Shown in pieces: positions 51,757 through 60,966 of a stretch of DNA of 64,000 nt (position 1 is the first letter of the stretch; every line of letters starts with the position of its first letter). Source of the stretch: Algoriphagus halophilus (GTDB lineage Bacteria > Bacteroidota > Bacteroidia > Cytophagales > Cyclobacteriaceae); assembly GCF_900129785.1 (NCBI RefSeq), contig NZ_FSRC01000001.1, positions 620,001 to 684,000 on the forward strand, given 5' to 3'. The position numbers were made by a program, and so were the translations under genes. A model generated the notes under the pieces. It was given only the letters and a program-made list of their open reading frames with translations, did not search any database and was not told where the DNA came from.

Positions 51757-52317
51757 TTATCCAATCTTAATCCCATATTTTCCCAGCAAACCAGGAAGTC
51801 CGTCCAAATCAAAACGGGCTCCTTTGATGCGGTTGAGTTCTGGGTCGATGCGGTAGTTTTGAGCTTCCCGGAAATCGGCTTTTTCCAATACAGTTTGGTC
51901 AAAAATGGCTCCACTTAACTCACTCCCAGCGAAGCTGCTTCCAATCAAATTGGCCATCGTGAAGTCCGCTTCAAGTAATCGGCAAGAATTGAAAATGGTT
52001 TTTTTTACCTGGAGATTGTAAAAGCCGCAATAGTCCATTTGACAGTTTTTGAAGGAAAACTCGATTAAGAATGGGTTGCAGCTTTGGAAGTGAATCCCCA
52101 GCATTTTACAGGAATCAAAACTGACGCCACGAAAAGAAACTCCAGGAACCTTGCAATTGCTTAGGTCACAATTAGTGAAACTGCAATCCTCAAAACTAAA
52201 ACCCTGCAGGTTCATCCCCGCGAAATTGCATTGGGAAAAACTGCAGCCTTCGTATTCTCCGGGTTGGAAATTTTCTGGAATTAGATTCTGGAATTGCTGG
52301 TCAGCGTAATAGGACAT
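51757..52317 (-). CDS. Pentapeptide repeat protein
   Basis: 186 residues. From about residue 20 on, repeats of A(D/N)LXX type such as 'CSFSQCNFAGMNLQGFSFEDCSFTNCDLSNC', 'SFKNCQMDYCGFYNL' and 'FTMANLIGSSFAGSELSGAIF' form a right-handed quadrilateral helix. Some such proteins mimic DNA and protect gyrase (Qnr-like); nothing here identifies the target. Unrelated to the neighbouring toxin module. Confidence 0.92.
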   Translation of the reverse strand: MSYYADQQFQNLIPENFQPGEYEGCSFSQCNFAGMNLQGFSFEDCSFTNCDLSNCKVPGVSFRGVSFDSCKMLGIHFQSCNPFLIEFSFKNCQMDYCGFYNLQVKKTIFNSCRLLEADFTMANLIGSSFAGSELSGAIFDQTVLEKADFREAQNYRIDPELNRIKGARFDLDGLPGLLGKYGIKIG

Positions 52318-52372
52318 CTAAACAAAGTCTAAAAGCTAGAGGGTAAAGGTTGAAATGATTCAAAGATTAAGG

Positions 52373-53182
52373 TTAAAGGCCGGCCATGTCCCACTTTCGG
52401 ATGGTCTCCTTGATCAATCCAGCGATTTTTGCATTGACTTTTTGGAAGTATTCCTTGGCCTGTGCCTCATCAAAATTAGGATACCCTTGACCTTCTTGGT
52501 ACAGCCCAATGCTGGATGGGAAAGGTACTGCTGAATAGGTTCCAGCTTTAGGATATGCAGTTGCCATGTCTGCATTGTATTTTTCTTTGTGAACCAAGGT
52601 AGGATCAATGGCCTGGATGTATGCGGTCTCATTGAGTCCGGCATGTCCACCGTCTTCTTTGAAAACTTCCATGGTCACATCGGAGGCATAAGACCACCAA
52701 TTGATGACCAGGGTACGTACCCCCAGTTCATTGGAGATGTCTTCCGCTACTTTTTGTAAAACAGCAGTTTGTCCGCCTCCATGTCCGTTGAGAATGATGA
52801 TGTTTTTGAAGCCATTTCTGGCCAAACCTTTCAAAATGTCCCGGATGAAAGGGGCATAGGCTTCTTCGCTGATTTTAAAAGCGCCAGGGTAGGCAGCCAT
52901 GCTCCCTGTGATTCCATAATTGAGTGTGGGGGCGATCATGGCATTGAGTTCGTCGACAATGTCTTTGGCCATTGCAAAGGGAGCCGTATTGTCCGCTCCG
53001 TTATTGACTACACCATGGGGTTCCAAGGTGCCTGTAGGAAGCAAAACAGTGTTGATTTTTTCTGGGACAAACGCTGCAAATTCCATCCAGTTGATCCGGT
53101 CCATTTCCCGGGTAGTGATTTGTTGGGAAAAAAGAGGCATAGCCAACCATAATAGCAGTTGAAATAGAAAAAGTTTTTTCAT
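52373..53182 (-). CDS. Secreted creatininase family amidohydrolase
   Basis: 269 residues with signal peptide (ending LFSQQ). Metal motifs of the creatininase fold: 'LPTGTLEPHGVVNNGADN', 'ILNGHGGG' and 'DGGHAGLNETAYIQ'. Members open cyclic amides (creatinine, pyrrolo-quinoline or F420 related) or act on formamides; substrate not assignable. Periplasmic location is unusual for the family. Confidence 0.9.
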   Translation of the reverse strand: MKKLFLFQLLLWLAMPLFSQQITTREMDRINWMEFAAFVPEKINTVLLPTGTLEPHGVVNNGADNTAPFAMAKDIVDELNAMIAPTLNYGITGSMAAYPGAFKISEEAYAPFIRDILKGLARNGFKNIIILNGHGGGQTAVLQKVAEDISNELGVRTLVINWWSYASDVTMEVFKEDGGHAGLNETAYIQAIDPTLVHKEKYNADMATAYPKAGTYSAVPFPSSIGLYQEGQGYPNFDEAQAKEYFQKVNAKIAGLIKETIRKWDMAGL

Positions 53183-53202
53183 TGGAGAGGAAAGAATTTG
53201 GG

Positions 53203-55095
53203 TTAAGACTCGATTAGTTCTTTTGTGGTATTTATACTCTCAAAGCTAAGAATGATCTCAGTTCCTTCATTGGGTTTGCTTTGAATCCGGAGATGTCCTT
53301 GGTTTTTTTCCATAAACTGTCTCACCAACAGCAGCCCTAAGCCTGTTCCTTTCTCCTTTTGAGTACCTTCAGTAGATTTAACCCGGACCACCTGGGAAGA
53401 AATTTCTTTCATTTTTTCTTCAGAGATCCCTATTCCGTCATCTTTGATATGGAGGTTGATGAATCCGTCCTCTTCCTGGACAGAGTTCCATAGTTTGATT
53501 TGACTATCGGAATTGGAGAACTTGATGGAGTTTTGAAGACAGTTTTGCAAAATGATGCGAAGCTGCTGGGGATCCACTAGCACCTGAGCTTGATCAAAAA
53601 TCGATGAAAAATCGATGGTGATGTTTTTGGAAACTGTCTGATAATCCAATTGACCCACCTGTTCTTTTACGATTTCGGAAAGATCGGTAGCAGTTCTTTT
53701 GGTGATGATCCCATCGAGCTGCGCATGAGACCAACGAAGGAGTTTTCGGAGCATCTCATCTGTGTCTGACACTTGTTTGATGAGTAATTTCCTTACAGTT
53801 TTTTGTTCATCCTCATCCAAAAGACCATTCTCTTCCAATTCCAACAGTTGCTTGACAGAATTGATAGGGGCTTTTAGGTCATGGGAAAGGATGGAGAACA
53901 GCTTGTTTTTTTCTTCATTGATCGCTTCCAGTTTTTCATTCTGAATTTGAATTTCCTTTTGCTTTTCCAGAAGAACCTGATTTATTTTTTCTTTTTGTTT
54001 GATCACTCTTCCATATAAAATAAAGCCGATGATGAGGCCTATTAAAGCTATGACCAAAATAATTGTTAGTTTTTTATTGAACTGGGCACTGTTTTCGGCC
54101 AGCTCTTTTTCCTGAAGCAAGTTCTGGTTGTCGGCATCTGCCAAAAGTAGCTGTAGATGGCTGATTTCAGCATTTTTACTTTCATTGTATAAGCTGTCTG
54201 AATAGGCTTTATACAATTTGGCATGCTCTAATGCTAGGGCATATTGGTCAAGTTCCTCATAGATTGCCAATAATACTTTTGACAACCTTCCTTTATCCCA
54301 AAACCCTCTTGTTTTGTATACATAGTCTTTGGAAATCTCAGCATATTCCAATGCTTTTCTAGGATTTCCCTTCGCTATTTCGATTTCCGCCAAACCGGAA
54401 TAAGCAAATGTATAGGCCCAGTTGGATAGTTGCCCCGGGTAGTTCAGCACTTGTCTGTAATATTTCTCGGATTCCTCAAGTTTTCCCTCATCAAAATAAA
54501 TCTTACCAGCTCTATTAAGAGTCATGGTATAGATCACTCTGTCTTGATGATCTTTTAAGTATTCCAGAGCCAAGTCAATGGATTGATGGGCTTTGCCAAA
54601 CTGCCCTAGGTCGGACTCTCCAATACTTCTATTAAAGTAATTCTTTCCTATTCCGTAAGTGTCTCCGAGTTTCTTGCTGATTTCAATGCACCGGTTGAAT
54701 ATATCAATGGCCCTTTCTAGTTGATTTTGACTTAAGTAAATGAGCCCTCGGCCATTGAGTGCAAAGTTCAGACCGGATTCATCTTGGGTTTTGTTGAAAA
54801 TTTCGCTGGCAGTGGAGTAATACTTGATCGATTTTACGTAGTCCCCTTCCACATAGTACAAGGTTCCAAACAAATTGGCAACCTTCCCGACTTTATTGTC
54901 TTCTTCCAATAACCGGGCAAGAGAGTCCGCCTTGCTGAGGTAATAGAAAGCACTGTCCCATTCTGCATAAAGGTATTTTTCACCTTTACTGATCAGTGTA
55001 TCCAACAACACCTCTGAATCAATTTTAGTGGTACTTTCCACTTGAATAGGGGGGGTAGCCCAAATCAGGGAAATCAATAAAATTAAATTGGACAT
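53203..55095 (-). CDS. TPR-containing sensor histidine kinase
   Basis: 630 residues. Signal peptide, TPR repeats (about 30-310), one transmembrane helix (about 343-362), coiled coil, HisKA with phospho-His in 'LFSILSHDLKAPINSV' (about 402), and HATPase with 'NCLQNSIKFSNSD' (N box), 'IKDDGIGIS' (G1) and 'GTGLGLLLVRQFMEKNQGHL' (G2). Bacteroidota-type periplasmic TPR sensors are common. No response regulator gene is in the neighbourhood, so it is orphan here. Confidence 0.93.
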   Translation of the reverse strand: MSNLILLISLIWATPPIQVESTTKIDSEVLLDTLISKGEKYLYAEWDSAFYYLSKADSLARLLEEDNKVGKVANLFGTLYYVEGDYVKSIKYYSTASEIFNKTQDESGLNFALNGRGLIYLSQNQLERAIDIFNRCIEISKKLGDTYGIGKNYFNRSIGESDLGQFGKAHQSIDLALEYLKDHQDRVIYTMTLNRAGKIYFDEGKLEESEKYYRQVLNYPGQLSNWAYTFAYSGLAEIEIAKGNPRKALEYAEISKDYVYKTRGFWDKGRLSKVLLAIYEELDQYALALEHAKLYKAYSDSLYNESKNAEISHLQLLLADADNQNLLQEKELAENSAQFNKKLTIILVIALIGLIIGFILYGRVIKQKEKINQVLLEKQKEIQIQNEKLEAINEEKNKLFSILSHDLKAPINSVKQLLELEENGLLDEDEQKTVRKLLIKQVSDTDEMLRKLLRWSHAQLDGIITKRTATDLSEIVKEQVGQLDYQTVSKNITIDFSSIFDQAQVLVDPQQLRIILQNCLQNSIKFSNSDSQIKLWNSVQEEDGFINLHIKDDGIGISEEKMKEISSQVVRVKSTEGTQKEKGTGLGLLLVRQFMEKNQGHLRIQSKPNEGTEIILSFESINTTKELIES

Positions 55096-55458
55096 TAGGT
55101 GATATCTAGGACTTAATTGCTTTTACAGAACGGAAATATAATTTACTTGGGGTAAATTAAAAAAATACACGTTTGAAAATTTTAAGTGGTTATTTAGGTA
55201 AATTATTGGATTACAGTCTTCTATGCCGCTGTTTTAAGGGGGAAAATAAATTGCCGTCATGGAATATTTTTTTTTGAATAAAAAAATAGGGATTTCCAGT
55301 ATTGGAAAACGAAATTGATTTCTCTTCTCTCCCTTCAAAGTCTTCCTTTTACCATTTTGATTTAAATGCAGGAGTTTTCGAAAACGCTATTACCTGATTT
55401 ACTATTGATTTCCAGTTTGTTGTGGATTTGACTAGTCGGGTGAGAGGGTGAAAAAAAA
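55096..55458. other. Gene-free gap
   Basis: 363 bp of AT-rich DNA containing long A and T runs; no reading frame with a family pattern. The short run of A at 55451-55458 belongs to the next terminator. Confidence 0.5.
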
Positions 55459-55478
55459 GGCTCCCAAAAAAGGGAGCC
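55459..55478 (-). terminator. Terminator of the lipoprotein gene at 55486
   Basis: 7-bp GC-rich stem GGCTCCC/GGGAGCC with 6-nt loop, followed by eight T on the minus strand, 8 bp after the stop codon. Confidence 0.9.
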
Positions 55479-55485
55479 AGGTTGT

Positions 55486-56100
55486 TTACTCACAAGTGAC
55501 ATTTGGATTAAACATCGTGAATATACCATTTGGATTATGTTTCCAAACCCATACATGGAGTTGATAATTCCGGAAAGGTAGTGGAGCAGGAGGAAAAGCT
55601 TTATCAAATTCCTGCATTCCAAAATAAGGGATCATCTCATTTTCTGCATCCCAGGCATCCGCTACGATCACAAATTCTACTCCTACCAGTTTCATTTGGC
55701 CATTTTTATCCATTTCATATAATAATGCTTCTGGCATGGTAGGGTCATACTCTCCATCCAAAGCGGCGAAATTGACATAATGGTACCCCATTCCACCACT
55801 AGGGGTGGATACGCATCCAGACCCGTCAGGTAAAACATAGCCATCCTCCATTGCCACTTCTATCCGATGGTATTTAGCGGTAGCGGCTCGAAGACCTGCG
55901 AGCATTTTGTTTGTTTCAGAATCCATTCGGAGGTTCTCCAAGGAAAATGCTTCCGGATAATCTGTTGCTCTTTCGAGCGTGGTGTTTGGATCTAAAGGTT
56001 GATCAAGACTGCTTTCGTCGGTGATACAGCTTGATAGAATAATTGTCATTGTGAGCACCATTGCAAGCCCACAATACGAACCACGAAAATAATTTTTCAT
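55486..56100 (-). CDS. Conserved lipoprotein of unknown function
   Basis: 204 residues from ATG-56100, chosen for its lipoprotein signal (MKNYFRGSYCGLAMV...LSSC); an ATG 12 codons earlier is less likely. Conserved core 'ATAKYHRIEVAMEDGYVLPDGSGCVSTPSGGMGYHYVN' and 'FEFVIVADAW'-like strands, a pattern I recognise as widespread in Bacteroidota and Actinomycetota but cannot name. It lies divergently from the ferritin-like pair. Confidence 0.75.
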   Translation of the reverse strand: MKNYFRGSYCGLAMVLTMTIILSSCITDESSLDQPLDPNTTLERATDYPEAFSLENLRMDSETNKMLAGLRAATAKYHRIEVAMEDGYVLPDGSGCVSTPSGGMGYHYVNFAALDGEYDPTMPEALLYEMDKNGQMKLVGVEFVIVADAWDAENEMIPYFGMQEFDKAFPPAPLPFRNYQLHVWVWKHNPNGIFTMFNPNVTCE

Positions 56101-56432
56101 TGTTTTTTGAGTTTTTGTTTGAAAAAAGTGAATCAATAAAAATTTAAAATTTCTCTTTTGAAGAGTCCAGTCGCAAAATATTGACAGTCAGTATACTGTC
56201 CATCTAATTTATAAAAACAATTGCATTATTCTGTAATGAATTTGGTATTTTTTTAAGACTAAAGTATTGTTGCAATGACTAAAATCATCTTTTTTTCGGT
56301 CTGTTAAATCCAGTTACCCAAAACGCTTCGTAACTCCTTCCAAATCATCCGACCGAATCTGTTTTGGTCATATGGTTTCATTTTTTTCCATGGAAAACCA
56401 AAAACCGGATTATTAACCTAAACACAATTAAA

Positions 56433-57134
56433 ATGAAAAATGAACTGATCAAGCCTAAAGGACTGGTGACCAATACCAACAGAAGGAATTTTCTGAAGTT
56501 TGGAACGATGTCAGTTGCAGGGGCAGGACTTCTGCTGATGGGCTGTAATGACGATGAAGATATGATGCCTCCTATGATGAACGAGGGAGTAAGCCTTGGT
56601 TCCGGGGATATCGGTATTTTGAATTATGCCTATGCATTGGAGCAGTTAGAAGCGGCATTTTATGCCAATGTAATTGCCGGGGGATATTTCGCCAATGCAA
56701 GTGCAGAAGAAAAGACCATTATGGGGGATCTGGAGAAGCATGAAAGGGCTCACAGAGACTTTTTTAAAGCGGCATTGGGAAGCGCTGCAATAGCAGACTT
56801 GGAAGTGGATTTCAGTTCCATTGATTTTAGCAGCAGGACTTCCGTTTTGGGAGCAGCCAAGACATTTGAAGATCTAGGTGTGGCAGCATATAATGGTGCT
56901 GGACAGTTTATCGAGAATGTGGACTACTTACTGATTGCAGGGAAGATAGTTTCTGTGGAAGCAAGACATGCGGCTGCGATTCGTGACTTGATCAATCCAG
57001 GTTCAGATGATTTTGCCGGAGATGATTTGATTGACTCCAATGGTCTGGAGCGAACCTTGGGCTTTACGGAAGTATTGACAGCGGCATCTACTTATGTGAA
57101 GACGCCGATCGACTTTAGTCAATTGCCTAGCTAA
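56433..57134 (+). CDS. Secreted ferritin-like domain protein (Tat signal), first copy
   Basis: 233 residues from ATG-56433, chosen because 'RRNFLKFGTMSVAGAGLLLMGC' follows as a twin-arginine signal with a lipobox Cys. The ferritin-like four-helix bundle has Glu and His positions ('LEQLEAAFYANVI', 'LEKHERAHRDFF', 'FEDLGVAAYNGAG', 'VEARHAAAI') for a di-iron site. Iron or redox role, probably periplasmic, is inferred. Divergent from the lipoprotein gene at 55486 and 24 bp before a second copy. Confidence 0.88.
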   Translation: MKNELIKPKGLVTNTNRRNFLKFGTMSVAGAGLLLMGCNDDEDMMPPMMNEGVSLGSGDIGILNYAYALEQLEAAFYANVIAGGYFANASAEEKTIMGDLEKHERAHRDFFKAALGSAAIADLEVDFSSIDFSSRTSVLGAAKTFEDLGVAAYNGAGQFIENVDYLLIAGKIVSVEARHAAAIRDLINPGSDDFAGDDLIDSNGLERTLGFTEVLTAASTYVKTPIDFSQLPS

Positions 57135-57158
57135 TATTCACCTTAACCACAATTAGAT

Positions 57159-57977
57159 ATGAACTTATTAAAATTGCTTGATACCATGTGTCCGGACACC
57201 AATAGTCCGGAAGAAAAGGATCTATTTTTCTCCAGAAGAGAGGCTTTCCGCCAGTTTGGAGATCTCAGTAAAAAAGTAGCTATGGCTGCAGTGCCATTGG
57301 GAGTGCTTTCGGCCTTGCCAAAAGTAGCCAAAGCAGATACGGCCAGTCTGATCGATGTGCTCAATTATGCATTGACACTGGAACACCTGGAATACCGGTA
57401 CTATCAAATGGGCATTGAGTCTGGGGTAATCGAGGGAGCCGACCAGAATATTTTCTTGAAAATCAGAGATCATGAGTTGGCGCATGTCAATTTCTTGACG
57501 GAAGTAATTGGGAATGTATTGATGGGAACGCCTGTTGAAGAGCCGGAATTTGACTTTACTGCCGGGGGGAATTTTTCTCCATTTACAGATTATCCCACCT
57601 TCTTAGCGCTTTCCCAGGCATTTGAAGATACAGGTGTAAGAGCCTATAAAGGGCAGGCTGGAAATGTGATGGAATCAGATGTGGTCTTAACGGCAGCGCT
57701 TTCCATTCATTCGGTGGAGGCCAGACATGCCTCGATGGTCAGAAGACTGAGAACGAAAAAAGGTCAGGATACAGTGAAAGGTTGGATCACCAATGGGTCT
57801 ATCGGTTCCCTTCCAGCAGCTACTCAGGCGATTTATGCCGGAGAAGAGAATGTGATGCAGGGTGGAGTGGATGTGACTTCATTGACCGGGATTGATGCTG
57901 CAGCTGTCTCCGAAGGCTGGGATGAGCCATTGAGCAAAGATCAGGTACTTGGTATAGCGTCTTTATTCTTGGCGTAA
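57159..57977 (+). CDS. Secreted ferritin-like domain protein (Tat signal), second copy
   Basis: 272 residues. Twin-arginine-like 'SRREAFRQFGDLSKKVAMAAVPLGVLSAL' then a ferritin-like bundle ('LTLEHLEYRYYQMGI', 'IRDHELAHVNFLTEV', 'FEDTGVRAYKGQAG', 'VEARHASMVRRL'). Paralogue of the preceding gene; the two are cotranscribed and end at the hairpin at 58003-58036. Fused to no other domain. Confidence 0.88.
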   Translation: MNLLKLLDTMCPDTNSPEEKDLFFSRREAFRQFGDLSKKVAMAAVPLGVLSALPKVAKADTASLIDVLNYALTLEHLEYRYYQMGIESGVIEGADQNIFLKIRDHELAHVNFLTEVIGNVLMGTPVEEPEFDFTAGGNFSPFTDYPTFLALSQAFEDTGVRAYKGQAGNVMESDVVLTAALSIHSVEARHASMVRRLRTKKGQDTVKGWITNGSIGSLPAATQAIYAGEENVMQGGVDVTSLTGIDAAAVSEGWDEPLSKDQVLGIASLFLA

Positions 57978-58002
57978 TCAGAATTGTTGGGTTGGGTGGT
58001 GA

Positions 58003-58036
58003 GATGTCATTTCCATTGGAGGTGGCATCTTTTTTT
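58003..58036 (+). terminator. Terminator of the ferritin-like pair
   Basis: 13-bp stem with three G-T pairs (58003-58015 with 58019-58031), 3-nt loop, T6 tail (58031-58036). Confidence 0.88.
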
Positions 58037-58132
58037 ATTGGGTCGCTACGCTCCTGGGATGCGCCTTCGTCAATATCACCGACCATAGGGAGGTTCATTC
58101 CCATTGTGTTTCCACCATATTCCTACTGTATT

Positions 58133-58669
58133 TCAAAAAGATATTCGATACAGGCTACAGGGATTCAGGTGTTTTGACTTTTTTAGGTCCGGATGATCAA
58201 AATCCAGCCAATATTCCATTCCGATTTTTTGCATCACCCGAATGGAAGCTTTGTTGTCTGAGGAGGCCAGTGAAAGCACCTCTTTGAGTCCAAGTTCCTT
58301 TGCATAGCTCAAGCATCTTTTTGCCCCTTCGGTAGTATAGCCTTTGTTCCAAAATTCTTTTTGGATTCTCCATCCTATATCCACACAAGGAGTGAATTCC
58401 GCCTCAAAAGTTTTCCATCCTAATCCAATCATTCCCAAAAATTCGCTTGTCTCCAATCGCTCTACTGCGAAGTAACAATAACCTTTGTCTTCATATAGCT
58501 TATTCATCCGCTCCATCATGGCTTTGGATTCCTCCGTGTTCAGAGGTTTTTCAAAGTATTTCATGGTTTCCGGGTCAGAGTTCATGGCGCTGAACTGTTC
58601 CAGGTCGGAATTTATCCAGGTTCGAAAGCCAAGATGGGTAGAAGTGAAGAGATAAGAGTCTTTTTTCAA
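58133..58669 (-). CDS. GNAT family N-acetyltransferase (RimJ/RimL type)
   Basis: 178 residues. 'RTWINSDLEQFSAMNSDPETMKYFEKPLNTEES' and 'CVDIGWRIQKEFWNKGYTTEGAKRCLSYA' with acetyl-CoA loop (NKGYTTEG) and 'SIRVMQKIGMEY' are typical of RimJ/RimL-like acetyltransferases acting on protein N-termini or small molecules. Confidence 0.92.
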   Translation of the reverse strand: MKKDSYLFTSTHLGFRTWINSDLEQFSAMNSDPETMKYFEKPLNTEESKAMMERMNKLYEDKGYCYFAVERLETSEFLGMIGLGWKTFEAEFTPCVDIGWRIQKEFWNKGYTTEGAKRCLSYAKELGLKEVLSLASSDNKASIRVMQKIGMEYWLDFDHPDLKKSKHLNPCSLYRISF

Positions 58670-58730
58670 GGTAGAGTTGAGTTTAAAGCAATATCGTATA
58701 TGTGCGATTGAATTTCAAGACTTCTTTTTC

Positions 58731-59921
58731 TCATACAGCCATTCCATTGAATGGGTTGAACCTTCTTCTTCCTACGCTCATGCCTACGGCTCGGCAGATG
58801 GTTTTTTCTCCAAACTTTCCATTGATTTTGTCCATGGCCTGGTACAGGTTGATTTGCTCCTGGGTGTCTTCAAAGAGTTTGATCTGATAATTCCCATAAA
58901 CCAGCGAACTGAAACGTACTCCAATCAGGCGGATTAACATGCGGCGGCTGTAGAGCTTACGGAAAAGTTCCTTGACCAGTGGGATCAGTGTATGGTCTGC
59001 GGAAGTATAGGGGATGCGTTGCTGCACGGTGTGGGTATCAAAATCCGAATAGCGAATCTTGACACTCACACAGGCTGTTAACTGTAGGTTTTGACGCAGC
59101 TTTCCGGCGAGTTGCTCACACATGGCCACGAGCGTTGCTTCCAGCATTTTCACATCAATGGTATCCTGTTCGAAGGTGTTTTCCGTAGAGATGGACTTGG
59201 CTTCAGAGTAAGGAGTTACCGGAGACCGGTCGATGCCATTAGCCTTTTCCCAGATCATATTCCCATTTTTCCCAAAAGTAGCCTGCAGGAGTTCGGCTGG
59301 CATTTGCTGCAAGGTATGCACTTTCCGAACGCCCATATTGTAGAGCGTTTGGGAGGTTTTCTCTCCGATCATGGGGATTTTCCGTACCGAAAGAGGGGCG
59401 AGAAAAGGCTTTTCTTCCCCAAAAAGAACCTGTTTTTCATTATTGGGTTTAGCTTCACCCGTAGCTACTTTGGAGACAGTTTTGTTTTCTGAGAGTCCCA
59501 GGGAAATAGGCAGCCCGGTTTCTTTCATGATGCGTTGTCGGATTTGCTGCGAAAGCTTAAAGCAACCGAAAAAGCGATCCATTCCCGTAAGGTCGATGTA
59601 GAATTCATCGATGGAGGATTTTTCAAACAAAGGGACTTCCTCCCGGATGATCTCGGTGACCTCGTGGGATTTTTGACTGTACTTTTCGAAATCTCCTCGG
59701 ATGATCAATGCCTCGGGACAAAGTTGCCTGGCAGTACGCATGGGCATGGCAGAGTGTACCCCGAATTTTCTTGCTTCATAACTACAGGAAGCTACGACCC
59801 CACGGTCTCCTGAGCCCCCGATCAATATAGGCTTCCCGTTGAGCCTGCTGTCAAATAACCGTTCTACCGACACAAAATAGGAATCCAAATCCATGTGCAC
59901 GATGCTTCTCTTCCCTTCCAT
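58731..59921 (-). CDS. dinB: DNA polymerase IV (Y family)
   Basis: 396 residues. Catalytic Asp11 in 'HMDLDSYFVS', Asp105-Glu106 in 'SSIDEFYIDLTG', 'LGLSENKTVSKVATGEAKPN' and thumb/little-finger segments; complete for the family. Error-prone translesion synthesis. The start ATG is 7 bp after the shared operator at 59928-59960. Divergent from the LexA-like gene, which is the likely regulator. With dnaE it resembles a distributed mutasome. Confidence 0.94.
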   Translation of the reverse strand: MEGKRSIVHMDLDSYFVSVERLFDSRLNGKPILIGGSGDRGVVASCSYEARKFGVHSAMPMRTARQLCPEALIIRGDFEKYSQKSHEVTEIIREEVPLFEKSSIDEFYIDLTGMDRFFGCFKLSQQIRQRIMKETGLPISLGLSENKTVSKVATGEAKPNNEKQVLFGEEKPFLAPLSVRKIPMIGEKTSQTLYNMGVRKVHTLQQMPAELLQATFGKNGNMIWEKANGIDRSPVTPYSEAKSISTENTFEQDTIDVKMLEATLVAMCEQLAGKLRQNLQLTACVSVKIRYSDFDTHTVQQRIPYTSADHTLIPLVKELFRKLYSRRMLIRLIGVRFSSLVYGNYQIKLFEDTQEQINLYQAMDKINGKFGEKTICRAVGMSVGRRRFNPFNGMAV

Positions 59922-59927
59922 TTGTAT

Positions 59928-59960
59928 TGTTAATTAAATTGACATTTTAATGTTTATAAT
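59928..59960 (-). promoter_or_regulatory. Promoter/operator block of dinB (shared with dnaE)
   Basis: Inverted dyad TGTTAATTAAATTGACA (59928-59944) then ttttaatgtttataat (59945-59960) on the plus strand, the same block as 50796-50828 with the dyad read in the other direction. On the minus strand an upstream cttttgttt (near 59965-59973) could serve as -33. Only 7 bp separate it from the dinB start. Confidence 0.7.
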
Positions 59961-60172
59961 TTAAACAAAAGTTTTATATTTGGATACTTGGAGTGAAAGA
60001 TTGAAGGAGATTGACGGAAAGGGGGGGGCGTGGGGAGATAAGGTCATGTTGCTCCCGGGATATACCCTTCGGCTGACAAAGTATTCGGGTGACAAAGTAT
60101 ATGTGGCTTTAGTTTAACTCCCGCTTACGGGCCTTATCCCCATTTCATTTCCATTGTATTTCAGATGTAATT

Positions 60173-60868
60173 ATGACTTTAAACGCCAACATTAAGTTTC
60201 TAAGAAAGAAAAAATCGCTCACCCAAGAGATGTTAGCCTCTGCCTTGGGGATTTCCAGGTCTAAACTGGCAGGCTATGAGCTCAATGTCAATCCTCCCTT
60301 GGAAACCTTGGTGAAGCTATCGGATCATCTGGGGGTATCAGTGGATATTTTGCTTCGGGAAGATTTGACATCTTATTCGGAATATAAGCTTCGTGAATTG
60401 CTGGAAACAGACCAGTTTCTGAGAGGAAGAAAACTTCGGGTTTTGGCGACGACCGTGGATGAACAGGGGAGGGAGCTAATCGAAGTGGTTTCCCAACGTG
60501 CCAAAGCAAGTTACCTGGCCGGTTTTGCCGATCCGGAATACATTGCTGAACTGCCTCGATTTGCCTTGCCATTTCTACCCATGGATAAAAAGCATCGCGT
60601 GTTTCAGGTAGATGGAGATTCTATGCTCCCCATCCCTGATGGAGCTTGGATCGTTTGTGAATATGTAGATGATTGGCTGTCCATCAAAAATGGGGAACGC
60701 TATGTGGTGGTGACCGAACAGGATGGCGTAACTTTTAAACTGGCGTACAATCGAATCCAAAAAGAAAAGAAGTTGCTACTTTGTTCCGCCAATCCGATTT
60801 ACCCGCCTTTTGAGGTGGAGATTGAACAGGTAAGGGAGATTTGGAGGTATCGATTAGCGATGAGTTGA
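60173..60868 (+). CDS. LexA-like XRE/S24 repressor
   Basis: 231 residues. XRE helix-turn-helix (about 5-60, 'LTQEMLASALGISRSKLAGYE') and S24 peptidase domain with Ser150 in 'VDGDSMLP' and Lys189 in 'GVTFKLAYN'. An Ala116-Gly117 pair ('YLAGFAD') matches the LexA self-cleavage site. RecA-stimulated cleavage is therefore likely. Divergent from dinB; the 251-bp gap carries the operator, a run of eight G (60022-60029) and duplicated GACAAAGTAT. Confidence 0.9.
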   Translation: MTLNANIKFLRKKKSLTQEMLASALGISRSKLAGYELNVNPPLETLVKLSDHLGVSVDILLREDLTSYSEYKLRELLETDQFLRGRKLRVLATTVDEQGRELIEVVSQRAKASYLAGFADPEYIAELPRFALPFLPMDKKHRVFQVDGDSMLPIPDGAWIVCEYVDDWLSIKNGERYVVVTEQDGVTFKLAYNRIQKEKKLLLCSANPIYPPFEVEIEQVREIWRYRLAMS

Positions 60869-60966
60869 TGTCTTCACTAATGAAATGGAAATATGTCTCA
60901 TTCCGTTCGGCGAAATGCAGTTGAAATACGTTTATGTACCCTCTTTTAAAAAATACTAATTAGTCC

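Noticed and set aside
51585-51914. Minus-strand frame between the antitoxin and pentapeptide genes
   Set aside because: Overlaps the pentapeptide gene in another frame, crosses its terminator and has no recognisable pattern.
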